A stretch of 7,639 bases of DNA from Bacteroidales bacterium (GTDB lineage Bacteria > Bacteroidota > Bacteroidia > Bacteroidales > UBA7960), in contig SLNX01000232.1 in NCBI GenBank assembly GCA_007132825.1, positions 1-7,639 on the forward strand, written 5' to 3'. The notes under the pieces were generated by a model, which ran no database searches, had not been told where the DNA came from, and worked only from the letters and a program-made list of their open reading frames with translations. Position numbers and translations under genes: made by a program. Below are positions 1 to 6,166 of the stretch, in pieces. Position 1 is the first letter of the stretch; each line of letters opens with the position of its first letter.

Positions 1-7
1 AATTAAT

Positions 8-616
8 TTAGTTACGCACCTTGATGGTACATCCAATGGCACGTGTTACAGCGGGATCAGGACGTTCACCGGCAAGCAATGCATCGATGGCATTGGCAAG
101 AAAACGCTCATTTACGGCCGAGGCATCCCTGAAGTTATCATCAATGGCACCAATGTAAGCTACAATAAACTCATCTCCAACCTTCTCAAGGAGAAAGACA
201 TGAGGCGTTCTTGTGGCGCCATATTGGGGATAAATCTCCTGGTTGGCATCTATTACATAGTCGAACGGAAAGTTTTTCTCCTGGGCCCTTTCGATCATTT
301 TCGTAAATGAATCACGCGGCTCGGCAATGGTGTCATTCGGGTTGATTGCCAAAAGCGGAAAGCCTTTGGGTGCATATTCATTGTGCAGCTCAATCATCCT
401 GTCTTCGTATGCCACAACGTATGGACAGTGGTTACAGCTGAAAATCAGGATCACTCCATTGATGTCACCGTAATCAGACATGGAAATGTAGTTGCCATCC
501 ACATTTAACAATCTGAAATCGGTAGCAACATCTCCAATTTCATAACCCTGTCCACTAGCCTGAACAGTCATGATAAGCACACCAAGTAAAAAGAACAGTT
601 TTTTCATCGTTTTCAT
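8..616 (-). CDS. Exported redoxin / PRX-like thioredoxin-fold protein with CNHC motif
   Basis: This is a predicted thiol-disulfide or peroxiredoxin-like protein acting outside the cytoplasm. Counting from the ATG at 616 it has 202 residues. The N-terminus (MKTMKKLFFLLG, then a hydrophobic run to about residue 22, ASGQG) is a signal peptide without a lipobox cysteine. The thioredoxin fold follows: a β-strand ILIFS leads into C61-N-H-C64-P, and T137-P138 in ATRTPHVFL is the cis-proline loop. The C-terminal AIGCTIK stretch is also typical of the PRX_like1 subgroup of AhpC/TSA redoxins. The substrate is unknown. The start could equally be the ATG at 607; the TTG at 640 is less likely because it puts charged and polar residues ahead of the signal peptide. 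The gene lies about 36 bases behind the TlpA-like gene on the same strand, so one transcript is probable. The fold is certain; the exact reaction is not. Confidence 0.9.
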   Translation of the reverse strand: MKTMKKLFFLLGVLIMTVQASGQGYEIGDVATDFRLLNVDGNYISMSDYGDINGVILIFSCNHCPYVVAYEDRMIELHNEYAPKGFPLLAINPNDTIAEPRDSFTKMIERAQEKNFPFDYVIDANQEIYPQYGATRTPHVFLLEKVGDEFIVAYIGAIDDNFRDASAVNERFLANAIDALLAGERPDPAVTRAIGCTIKVRN

Positions 617-652
617 TTTTGGTTTATAATGGGTAAGCAAGTTAATAAAAAA

Positions 653-1159
653 TTATTTTAAAATGGATAATATGATCGCTTCAAGCTCTTCATATTTAAA
701 TTCTCTCTCATAAAAATCGCTGAATCCCCTTCCGTAAATCACCGTGGCAGGTATGGCACCGCTCCATTCTTCGCTCACCAGTGGTATCCAACGGTTAGAG
801 TTTGTATCGTCCAGAAGCAAAACCTCGCTTTCAAGCGCCATGCGTTCCACAAAAGGGATGACCCTGTTGTCCATATGGCGCGGATCATCCAGACTGACAA
901 GCAACACATGGACACCCTCCTCCTTAAAGTTTTCATACAATTGCTCAAAAGCAGGGATCTCCCTGACGCAGGGTGCACACCAGGTTGCCCAAAAATTGAT
1001 GACATGAATGCGTCCGTCATCTTGTTCGAGGCGGGGTGCAAAGGTGTCAAAATCCATTACGGGAATGTTATTTTTCTCATCTGGAGTTTCGGCAATGCTA
1101 ATGTTAACGATAACAATAGCGGCAAAAAACAGAAACAGCGTCTTCATCATAAATGACAT
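653..1159 (-). CDS. TlpA/ResA-like exported thioredoxin family protein
   Basis: This is a predicted periplasmic or membrane-tethered thiol-disulfide oxidoreductase of 168 residues. Residues 5-23 (MKTLFLFFAAIVIVNISIA) form a signal peptide or uncleaved anchor with a likely cut after SIA. The core has the strand HVINFWATW followed by the catalytic W60-C61-A62-P63-C64, as in TlpA and ResA, and the cis-proline P137 in GAIPATVIY. The middle section (LLVSLDDP, then a segment before LLLDD) matches the family's inserted helix and strand. Family members reduce cytochrome c apoproteins or other exported cysteines, but nothing here names the partner. In-frame ATGs at 1159, 1150 and 1147 are all possible starts; all keep the signal peptide, and no Shine-Dalgarno site decides between them. 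It is probably the first gene of a two-gene unit with the CNHC redoxin. Confidence 0.92.
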   Translation of the reverse strand: MSFMMKTLFLFFAAIVIVNISIAETPDEKNNIPVMDFDTFAPRLEQDDGRIHVINFWATWCAPCVREIPAFEQLYENFKEEGVHVLLVSLDDPRHMDNRVIPFVERMALESEVLLLDDTNSNRWIPLVSEEWSGAIPATVIYGRGFSDFYEREFKYEELEAIILSILK

Positions 1160-1208
1160 AATTCAACAAAATACGAAATTATAACAAAAAATAGGAACAT
1201 TTGTTTGA

Positions 1209-1256
1209 GGTTCATTCACTGATTGGGTGAATGGTTGATTGGTTCATTGGTTGATT
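1209..1256. repeat. Short GGTTSATT octamer repeats in divergent spacer
   Basis: Three head-to-tail octamers lie at 1233-1240 (GGTTGATT), 1241-1248 (GGTTCATT) and 1249-1256 (GGTTGATT), with a further GGTTCATT at 1209-1216. The stretch between contains a 6-bp inverted repeat, ATTCAC at 1214-1219 and GTGAAT at 1227-1232, around a 7-base spacer. The block sits between two divergent genes, about 85 bases before the sensor kinase start. It may be a regulator-binding site or simple-sequence drift; the sequence alone does not decide. Confidence 0.5.
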
Positions 1257-1305
1257 ACAATCCATAAGAATGACATAATTATGGCATCAATTAATGATTT
1301 ATTAC

Positions 1306-1313
1306 TATTTTTG
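1306..1313 (+). promoter_or_regulatory. Candidate -7 promoter element for the TPR histidine kinase
   Basis: TATTTTTG matches the Bacteroidota -7 consensus TAnnTTTG at every fixed base and lies 27 bases before the kinase ATG, implying a leader of about 20 bases. No good TTTG is present about 17 bases upstream, so the -33 half is weak. In A/T-rich DNA such a match can arise by chance. Confidence 0.35.
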
Positions 1314-1340
1314 ATCGTCTTGTTTTATCCTTAAACCAAT

Positions 1341-3542
1341 ATGAAAGCCAAAAACACAATCATCCTCATCGCCATTATCCTGGGTTTTGCCTTGAAAGCA
1401 GTATCCGACAATTATGCTGACAGCCTTTACCAGGTGATCCATTCCGAGAAAAGTGATCTGGAACGAATGCACGCCATGGCGCTGCTCGCGGGCGATATTC
1501 TACCATCCGACATGGATTCGGTTTACGTATTACTGGATCTCAGTGCAGCTTTGGCCAACCTGTATGATCATCCGGTTGAAAGAGCGGCCTGGTTGAATAT
1601 TGCAGGTAATTACAACTGGTACGCCGGTAACCGAGACAGCGCCATGGTTAATTATCATATCGTTTATGCACTGGATGCTGACGACATATTAAACCGGCGG
1701 GCTGCCGCTGCGATCAATCTTGCTTCGCTTTACCAATCAGCGGGTGAGATCGATAGCGCAAGATATTTCTACGACAGTGCCATCTCCATTTTTACCGAAC
1801 TTGGGGATGAGGCGGGCCTCGCACACGCGAATTATTCACTCGGCGTGTTTTATAACAGAAGGAATAATTATGAACTGGCACTGCGCCATATACGCAGTGC
1901 CCTTGAATACAGGGAACAGGAAGGTGATCCATTCCATTTGATGCATACTTATGTACTGATGGGCAATATTTACCTGGGACTCGAAAGGGCAGATAAGGCA
2001 CTTGAATATTACAAAAAAACCCTTGAATTAGCGGAAGAGAACCCAAACCACCCAATGGTGAGTACCCTATACAATAACTTTGTAAGCTATTACACCAACC
2101 ATGCTCCTGACCATGATCTGGCCAGACAATATGCTGAAAAAGGGATTCAGGTAGCTGTTGAAACCAACAGGAAAGATATTTTATTCACTCTTTACAGCAA
2201 TTTAGGCATCCTTTATACCGACAAGGGGATGTATGAGGATGCAATTGAATGGTTTGGAAAAGCAAATGAATTTGAAGAAGTTGTGACACCGGAGCTGATA
2301 GCTGCTTCAAGGTTCAACCAGGGAAGGTTATACAGAAAACTGAATCAATATCAAAAAGCAAGAAACTTTTTACAGGAAGCTATCGATTACGCCACTACTT
2401 CGGGTTCGAGAAAATGGCTATCATATGCACACAACCAATTGTTTTTGATTGACAGCATCACCGGCAACCATTTTCAGGCCATAGCACATTTGCAGGAATC
2501 GGTGCGGCAAAGGGACTCCATCTGGCAAAAGGAGCGAATGGACAGAATCAATGAGCTTGAGATCATCTATGAAACTGAAAAAAAAGAGGCAGAAAACAGG
2601 CTCCTGAGAGAATCCAACATCCTAAAGGAACAGGTGATCCGAAACCAGAAGACACTGGTAATACTTAGTATTTCCGCTTCTTTGTTGTTAATGCTTTTCC
2701 TTGTAAGCATATGGATTTCAAGACGCAGGATCCAGTCCCAAAAAATGGAACTGGAATTGCTGCATCAAAACATTCTTGACAAGCAGATGGAGATTACTGC
2801 CAAAAATGATCTGCTCAATCAGAAAAACAGGGAACTTGAGGAGTTGGTCGCCACAAAAGACAAGTTTTTCTCCATTATTTCACACGATCTGAAAGGCCCA
2901 TTTAATTCATTGTTAGGATTTTTGAACATTCTGGCTGAGGATAAAGGCAGTTTGGATGATGAGAAAAAGAACATGATCATAAGAAACCTGCAGCAGATCA
3001 GCAAGCGCACTTTTGAAATGCTGGCCAATCTGCTTGAATGGGCAAGCATACAGCGAAAAAGGATCGTGAGCAATCCGGAACAGACTTTCGTAAGAAGTTT
3101 GATACAGGAGTGCCTTGTTGTTTTGAATTACAACATTGAAAAAAAGGAGCACGAGGTGATCAACGAAGTGGATCATTTGTTGGCCGTAATGGTAGACCCC
3201 AGGCTACTTCGATCGATATTGATCAATCTCATCAACAATGCAGTAAAGTTCACCTATCGTGGTGGTGAGATCAGCATATCGGCAAAAATGGATGATGATC
3301 CAGGTCTGCTGAAGATATGTGTCAGCGATAATGGCATGGGCATTCCTGCCGACAAGATCGATACTTTGTTTGATTTGGGTACGGGCTACAGGCAGGCGGG
3401 TACTGAAAAAGAATCCGGCACCGGACTTGGTTTAATCACCATCAAGGAACTGGTTGATCTGATGGGTGGACGCATCGAGGTCACCAGCAAGCCGGATGAG
3501 GGAAGCACGTTTTGCATCATTCTGCCCGCCGAGCGTGCATAA
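1341..3542 (+). CDS. TPR-repeat membrane sensor histidine kinase
   Basis: This is a two-component sensor of 733 residues. It has an N-terminal signal peptide (residues 1-22, hydrophobic IILIAIILGFALKA). A helical sensor region of about residues 25-395 follows, containing several tetratricopeptide repeats, e.g. residues 164-190, 203-230, 285-310 and 324-350 with the ALEYYKKTLEL type of helix. A coiled coil (about 396-436) leads to one membrane segment (about 438-460), ending in RRR at 461-463. A second coiled coil (464-505) joins the kinase. The H-box is SHDLKGP with H515. The ATPase part shows the N-box (N629, N633), G1 (D663-N-G-M-G667), F-box (F677) and G2 (G693-T-G-L-G697). All key residues are present, so it should be active. 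The TPR part is expected outside the cytoplasm, but the ligand is unknown. No response regulator lies beside it, and no receiver or DNA-binding domain is fused to it. Confidence 0.95.
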   Translation: MKAKNTIILIAIILGFALKAVSDNYADSLYQVIHSEKSDLERMHAMALLAGDILPSDMDSVYVLLDLSAALANLYDHPVERAAWLNIAGNYNWYAGNRDSAMVNYHIVYALDADDILNRRAAAAINLASLYQSAGEIDSARYFYDSAISIFTELGDEAGLAHANYSLGVFYNRRNNYELALRHIRSALEYREQEGDPFHLMHTYVLMGNIYLGLERADKALEYYKKTLELAEENPNHPMVSTLYNNFVSYYTNHAPDHDLARQYAEKGIQVAVETNRKDILFTLYSNLGILYTDKGMYEDAIEWFGKANEFEEVVTPELIAASRFNQGRLYRKLNQYQKARNFLQEAIDYATTSGSRKWLSYAHNQLFLIDSITGNHFQAIAHLQESVRQRDSIWQKERMDRINELEIIYETEKKEAENRLLRESNILKEQVIRNQKTLVILSISASLLLMLFLVSIWISRRRIQSQKMELELLHQNILDKQMEITAKNDLLNQKNRELEELVATKDKFFSIISHDLKGPFNSLLGFLNILAEDKGSLDDEKKNMIIRNLQQISKRTFEMLANLLEWASIQRKRIVSNPEQTFVRSLIQECLVVLNYNIEKKEHEVINEVDHLLAVMVDPRLLRSILINLINNAVKFTYRGGEISISAKMDDDPGLLKICVSDNGMGIPADKIDTLFDLGTGYRQAGTEKESGTGLGLITIKELVDLMGGRIEVTSKPDEGSTFCIILPAERA

Positions 3543-3584
3543 AAATCCGGTTACACAGTTCTGCATAACCGGATTTCGATTTTT
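3543..3584. terminator. Bidirectional rho-independent terminator between the kinase and rny
   Basis: A perfect 11-bp inverted repeat (AAATCCGGTTA at 3543-3553, TAACCGGATTT at 3566-3576) flanks a 12-base loop. On the plus strand it is followed by CGATTTTT, and on the minus strand the stem runs straight into a T5 tract (the A-run at 3541-3545). It begins directly after the kinase stop codon and lies 27 bases beyond the rny stop codon, so it can end both convergent transcripts. Confidence 0.85.
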
Positions 3585-3603
3585 AATTAAAATTTGGGGC
3601 AAA

Positions 3604-5163
3604 TCATTTTGCATAGGCTACGGCCCTTGTTTCGCGAATTACCGTGATCTTGATCTGACCAGGGTAGGTCATTTCGGTTTGGATTTTCTTGCTCAGGTCG
3701 TGTGAAATTTGTTCTGCTTCAGCATCTGTGATCTTTTCACTTCCCACAATAACGCGCAATTCACGTCCTGCCTGGATGGCGTAGGTTTTCACCACACCCG
3801 GGTACGACAGCGCGAGTTCTTCCAGGTCATTCAGCCGTTTGATGTAGGACTCCACAACCTCGCGTCTTGCACCGGGGCGAGCGCCCGATATGGCGTCACA
3901 AACCTGGATGATCGGTGATATCAGGCTGTTCATCTCCACTTCATCGTGGTGCGAACCGATTGCGTTACACACTTCAGGTTTCTCCTTGTATTTTTCAGCA
4001 AGTTTCATACCCAACACGGCGTGAGGCAATTCCGGCTCATTATCCGGTACTTTGCCAATGTCGTGCAGCAGCGCAGCCCTTTTTGCAATTTTTGGGTTCA
4101 GTCCAAGCTCTGCAGCCATCGTAGCTGCCAGGTTGGCCACCTCCTTAGAATGCTGAAGCAGGTTTTGACCGTAGGAGGAGCGATATTTCATGCGACCTAC
4201 CAGTCGAATCAGTTCGTGATGCATTCCGTGTATGCCCAGGTCGATGGTTGTGCGCTTGCCTATCTCCATGATCTCCTGCTCGATCTGCTTCTGTGTTTTT
4301 GCAACAACCTCTTCGATTCGCGCAGGATGGATGCGTCCGTCGGTTACCAGCTTATGCAGCGACAAACGGGCTATTTCACGCCGAACGGGATCAAAACCGC
4401 TCAAAATAATGGCTTCAGGAGTATCATCAACAATGATCTCAACGCCTGTAGCAGCTTCCAGGGCCCTGATGTTTCGGCCTTCGCGGCCAATGATACGCCC
4501 TTTTATTTCATCACTCTCAATGGGGAATACAGAAACGGAGTTTTCGATGGCCACCTCGGTGGCAGTCCGCTGCAGCGACTGGACGACGAGCTTTTTGGCT
4601 TCCATATTGGATGTAAGACGTGCTTCCTCCATCACTTCACGGATATAGGATTGCGCATCAGACTGGGCTTCAACCTTTAGCGCTTCAATAAGCTGGTCTT
4701 TGGCTTCCTGTGCCGACATGCCGCTGATTGCCTGCAGCTGTTCCAGTTGCAGTTGATGGCTTTTATCCAGCTCCGTCTGCTTTTTATTGAGAATGTCGAG
4801 TTGGGTGTTCAGGTTGTCACGAATGACATTGACCTCATTTTGCTTGCGCTGCAGTTCCTCCATTTTTTGGGAAAAACTGCCTTCCCGCTGCTTTAGTTTG
4901 TTTTCTGCAACCGATATCTTTTGGTTTTTTTCAGCAACATATTTCTCATGGTCTGCCTTCATTTGCAGGAAGTTTTCCTTTGCCTGCAAAATCTTTTCTT
5001 TCTTGAGCACTTCCGCTTCAGAAACGGCCTCCTTCAAAATGTGCTGGCTCTTGCGAATGATGTTTCTGCGCATCACAGTGCCGGCAATCAATATGCCCAA
5101 ACCCAAAGATATGGCTGCTACGACTGCAATGATAATTACACTCGCAGTAGATAGTATCATCAT
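3604..5163 (-). CDS. rny: Ribonuclease Y
   Basis: This is a membrane-anchored endoribonuclease that starts decay of mRNAs by internal cleavage. Its 519 residues match the usual length and domain order. A transmembrane anchor spans about residues 7-30. A long coiled coil follows (about 35-205, rich in K, E and Q). The KH RNA-binding domain has the loop G222-R-I-I-G226-R-E-G229 in a segment of about 211-275. The HD metal-dependent phosphohydrolase domain has H338 in LLQHSKEVA, H367-D368 in LLHDIGK, H405-H406 in GSHHDE and D423 in VCDAISGARPGARRE. All catalytic signatures are intact. Start codons at 5163 and 5160 are adjacent, and I take the first. Only 22 bases separate the start from the end of the U-tract of the RNA upstream. 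That makes read-through from the zapA/6S region, or a promoter inside it, the likely source of its message. Confidence 0.98.
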   Translation of the reverse strand: MMILSTASVIIIAVVAAISLGLGILIAGTVMRRNIIRKSQHILKEAVSEAEVLKKEKILQAKENFLQMKADHEKYVAEKNQKISVAENKLKQREGSFSQKMEELQRKQNEVNVIRDNLNTQLDILNKKQTELDKSHQLQLEQLQAISGMSAQEAKDQLIEALKVEAQSDAQSYIREVMEEARLTSNMEAKKLVVQSLQRTATEVAIENSVSVFPIESDEIKGRIIGREGRNIRALEAATGVEIIVDDTPEAIILSGFDPVRREIARLSLHKLVTDGRIHPARIEEVVAKTQKQIEQEIMEIGKRTTIDLGIHGMHHELIRLVGRMKYRSSYGQNLLQHSKEVANLAATMAAELGLNPKIAKRAALLHDIGKVPDNEPELPHAVLGMKLAEKYKEKPEVCNAIGSHHDEVEMNSLISPIIQVCDAISGARPGARREVVESYIKRLNDLEELALSYPGVVKTYAIQAGRELRVIVGSEKITDAEAEQISHDLSKKIQTEMTYPGQIKITVIRETRAVAYAK

Positions 5164-5185
5164 ATCAATTTTGGTTTATGTAAAT

Positions 5186-5396
5186 AAAAAAACCCGCATT
5201 AAATTCAATGAGGTTTTATGAAACCCCAGGTATACAAGGCTAGGGGGTCAGGGTTTTTCGAACGTCCACTGCCCCCCGTAAAGGGAGGATATTGCCGTAA
5301 ACGGCAATATTGAGGCCTGTTCTAGAAACCCCAAAACTTACCCTAAGTTTTAGTAATGTTGAGTTTCAAAAACGTACAATCGAATTCATGCGGGTT
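5186..5396 (-). ncRNA. ssrS: 6S RNA (candidate), between zapA and rny
   Basis: 6S RNA mimics an open promoter and sequesters RNA polymerase holoenzyme. On the minus strand this ~210-nt segment folds into a rod. Closing arm: 5396-5388 pairs with 5199-5191 (9 bp); 5387-5379 with 5209-5201 (9 bp including G·U, one bulged A); 5373-5361 with 5213-5227 (GUUUU/AAAAC, then UGAAACUC/GGGGUUUCA, sharing an unpaired U). A large central bubble follows. Upper arm: 5332-5326 pairs with 5250-5256 (7 bp) and 5322-5319 with 5260-5263 (4 bp). The tip carries two hairpins, at 5310-5289 and 5288-5272. The closing arm's 3' strand ends GCGGG followed by a U7 tract (5192-5186), which fixes the strand. Position directly after zapA is as in enterobacteria, where ssrS follows zapA. 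The 5' end is approximate: no clear -7 box is visible upstream. Size, shape, strand and neighbour agree, but no covariance search was possible. Confidence 0.82.
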
Positions 5397-5421
5397 ATAT
5401 CGAAATATTTTCAAAGAACGA

Positions 5422-5718
5422 TCAGCTATTTTCTGTCAGGCTATGATCCAGCAGGTTGTCAACCTCTTTCAACTGCTCCTTTATAACGTTTTGTCCCTGC
5501 AGTGTATTATGCAAACGCAAAAACTCCACTGCAAATTGCAGATTTACCATTGCAAGCAGATCTTGTTTGTCACGAAAAGCATAATTACTGGCATAACTTT
5601 TCATTTTCTCTTCAACCAGTTTGGCGGCTTTACGAAATGTCTCCTCTTCTTCTTCGCTGCTTACTGTCAATCTATAGGGACGTTCTGCAATAATTACCGA
5701 AATCAGTTGATCTCTCAT
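5422..5718 (-). CDS. zapA: Cell division protein ZapA
   Basis: ZapA binds FtsZ and bundles its filaments at the division site. The protein is 98 residues, the usual size. Its N-terminal half (residues 1-20, QLISVIIAERPYRLTV) gives the short β-strand pair of the ZapA head, where the gene's I-x-G/E-R-x-Y/F pattern sits. The helix EEEEETFRKAAKLVEEKM follows. A long C-terminal helix or coiled coil (about residues 50-92) starts at DLLAMVNLQFAVEFLRL and would mediate the tetramer. The start codon lies three bases after the stop of the upstream coiled-coil gene (TAA-TTT-ATG), which suggests translational coupling. The 6S RNA candidate starts about 26 bases beyond its stop codon. The assignment rests on sequence pattern, size and context with rny. 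Confidence 0.9.
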   Translation of the reverse strand: MRDQLISVIIAERPYRLTVSSEEEEETFRKAAKLVEEKMKSYASNYAFRDKQDLLAMVNLQFAVEFLRLHNTLQGQNVIKEQLKEVDNLLDHSLTENS

Positions 5719-5721
5719 AAA

Positions 5722-6015
5722 TTATTTTACCTGGCTATTTATCAGCTTATAACATTTATCGATTTCCCGCAAAAGTTCATTAACTTTTTGCTTTGCCATT
5801 AAAGAATCCTCTCCGCCCAATGATTTGGCTGCACGCAAGTGAAGCATGTCCTCCTTCAGTTGCTCATTATTTTGCTTTTGAGATTCAAGCTGCTCTGATA
5901 AAGCATTGCGCTCGTTTTGAAGGCTGTTGATCTGTTCTCTTAATGATTTATTAACGACCATCAGCCTTTTTACTTTGTGCTGAATCCCTTCAAGCATCAA
6001 CGTCAGTTCATCCAT
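5722..6015 (-). CDS. Small coiled-coil protein upstream of zapA (ZapB-like in shape)
   Basis: This is a 97-residue soluble protein without signal peptide or membrane segment. Residues 1-65 (from MDELTLMLEGIQHKVKRLM through the Q, N, E and L rich middle to LRAAKS) read as one continuous amphipathic coiled coil with hydrophobics at about 3-4 spacing. A short second helix follows, at about 73-90 (MAKQKVNELLREIDKCYKLI). There is no recognised catalytic motif. It is the first gene of the block and is followed after three bases by zapA. A role as a partner of ZapA or FtsZ, like the coiled-coil ZapB of enterobacteria, is inferred from shape and position, not from clear homology. The gene is real: it has a candidate promoter and tight spacing. 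The function is uncertain. Confidence 0.85.
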   Translation of the reverse strand: MDELTLMLEGIQHKVKRLMVVNKSLREQINSLQNERNALSEQLESQKQNNEQLKEDMLHLRAAKSLGGEDSLMAKQKVNELLREIDKCYKLINSQVK

Positions 6016-6039
6016 CAGGAATGGTTTCTTAGGCTAACA

Positions 6040-6067
6040 CAAATATACAATTATTTAAACAAACAAC
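6040..6067 (-). promoter_or_regulatory. Candidate promoter for the coiled-coil-zapA-6S-rny cluster
   Basis: On the minus strand TATATTTG (6047-6040) matches the Bacteroidota -7 element TAnnTTTG exactly. GTTG (6067-6064), three of four bases of the -33 TTTG, lies 16 bases upstream of it. Transcription would start near 6033, leaving about 18 bases before the ATG at 6015. It is a pattern match only. Confidence 0.45.
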
Positions 6068-6080
6068 CCTAATTTTTTCA

Positions 6081-6109
6081 TTTGACACTCTCAAAAAAGT
6101 TTATTTTTA
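6081..6109 (+). promoter_or_regulatory. Candidate promoter for the DUF2851 gene
   Basis: TTTG at 6081-6084 is followed, after 17 bases, by TATTTTTA at 6102-6109, seven of eight bases of the -7 form TAnnTTTG. Transcription would start near 6114, giving a leader of about 50 bases that is nearly all A and T. A second, weaker -7-like site (TATCTTTA) lies at 6134-6141. Confidence 0.4.
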
Positions 6110-6166
6110 TTTTATCCATATTATAATATTGTTTATCTTTATTTTATTTTTTATAATAGGTTTTTT

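Noticed and set aside
617..640. TTG start adding eight residues to the CNHC redoxin
   Set aside because: It would put MLTHYKPK ahead of a normal signal peptide, and ATG codons at 616 and 607 are better placed.
1174..1193. Promoter for the redox pair on the minus strand (TAATTTCG at 1181-1174 or TATTTTTTG at 1193-1185)
   Set aside because: The first differs from TAnnTTTG at one fixed base, the second has the wrong spacing, and neither has a -33 TTTG; too weak to list as a feature.
1209..1256. CRISPR-like repeat array
   Set aside because: Units are only 8 bases, abut each other without spacers, and no cas gene is near.
3946..4680. Open frame of 244 codons on the plus strand
   Set aside because: It lies wholly opposite rny, whose KH and HD motifs are intact; the translation is rich in C, F, H and Q with no domain pattern.
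5289..5310. Perfect 10-bp inverted repeat as a stand-alone terminator or operator
   Set aside because: No T-run follows on either strand, and it sits at the tip of the larger 6S-like fold, where it makes a good apical hairpin.
5164..5421. A riboswitch or leader controlling rny in the zapA-rny gap
   Set aside because: The fold is a closed rod ending in a U-tract with a central bubble, better matched by 6S RNA; no known aptamer core was recognised.
5356..5802. Open frame of 148 codons on the plus strand
   Set aside because: It runs opposite the 6S RNA 5' end, zapA and the end of the coiled-coil gene, with cysteine- and phenylalanine-rich composition typical of antisense frames.
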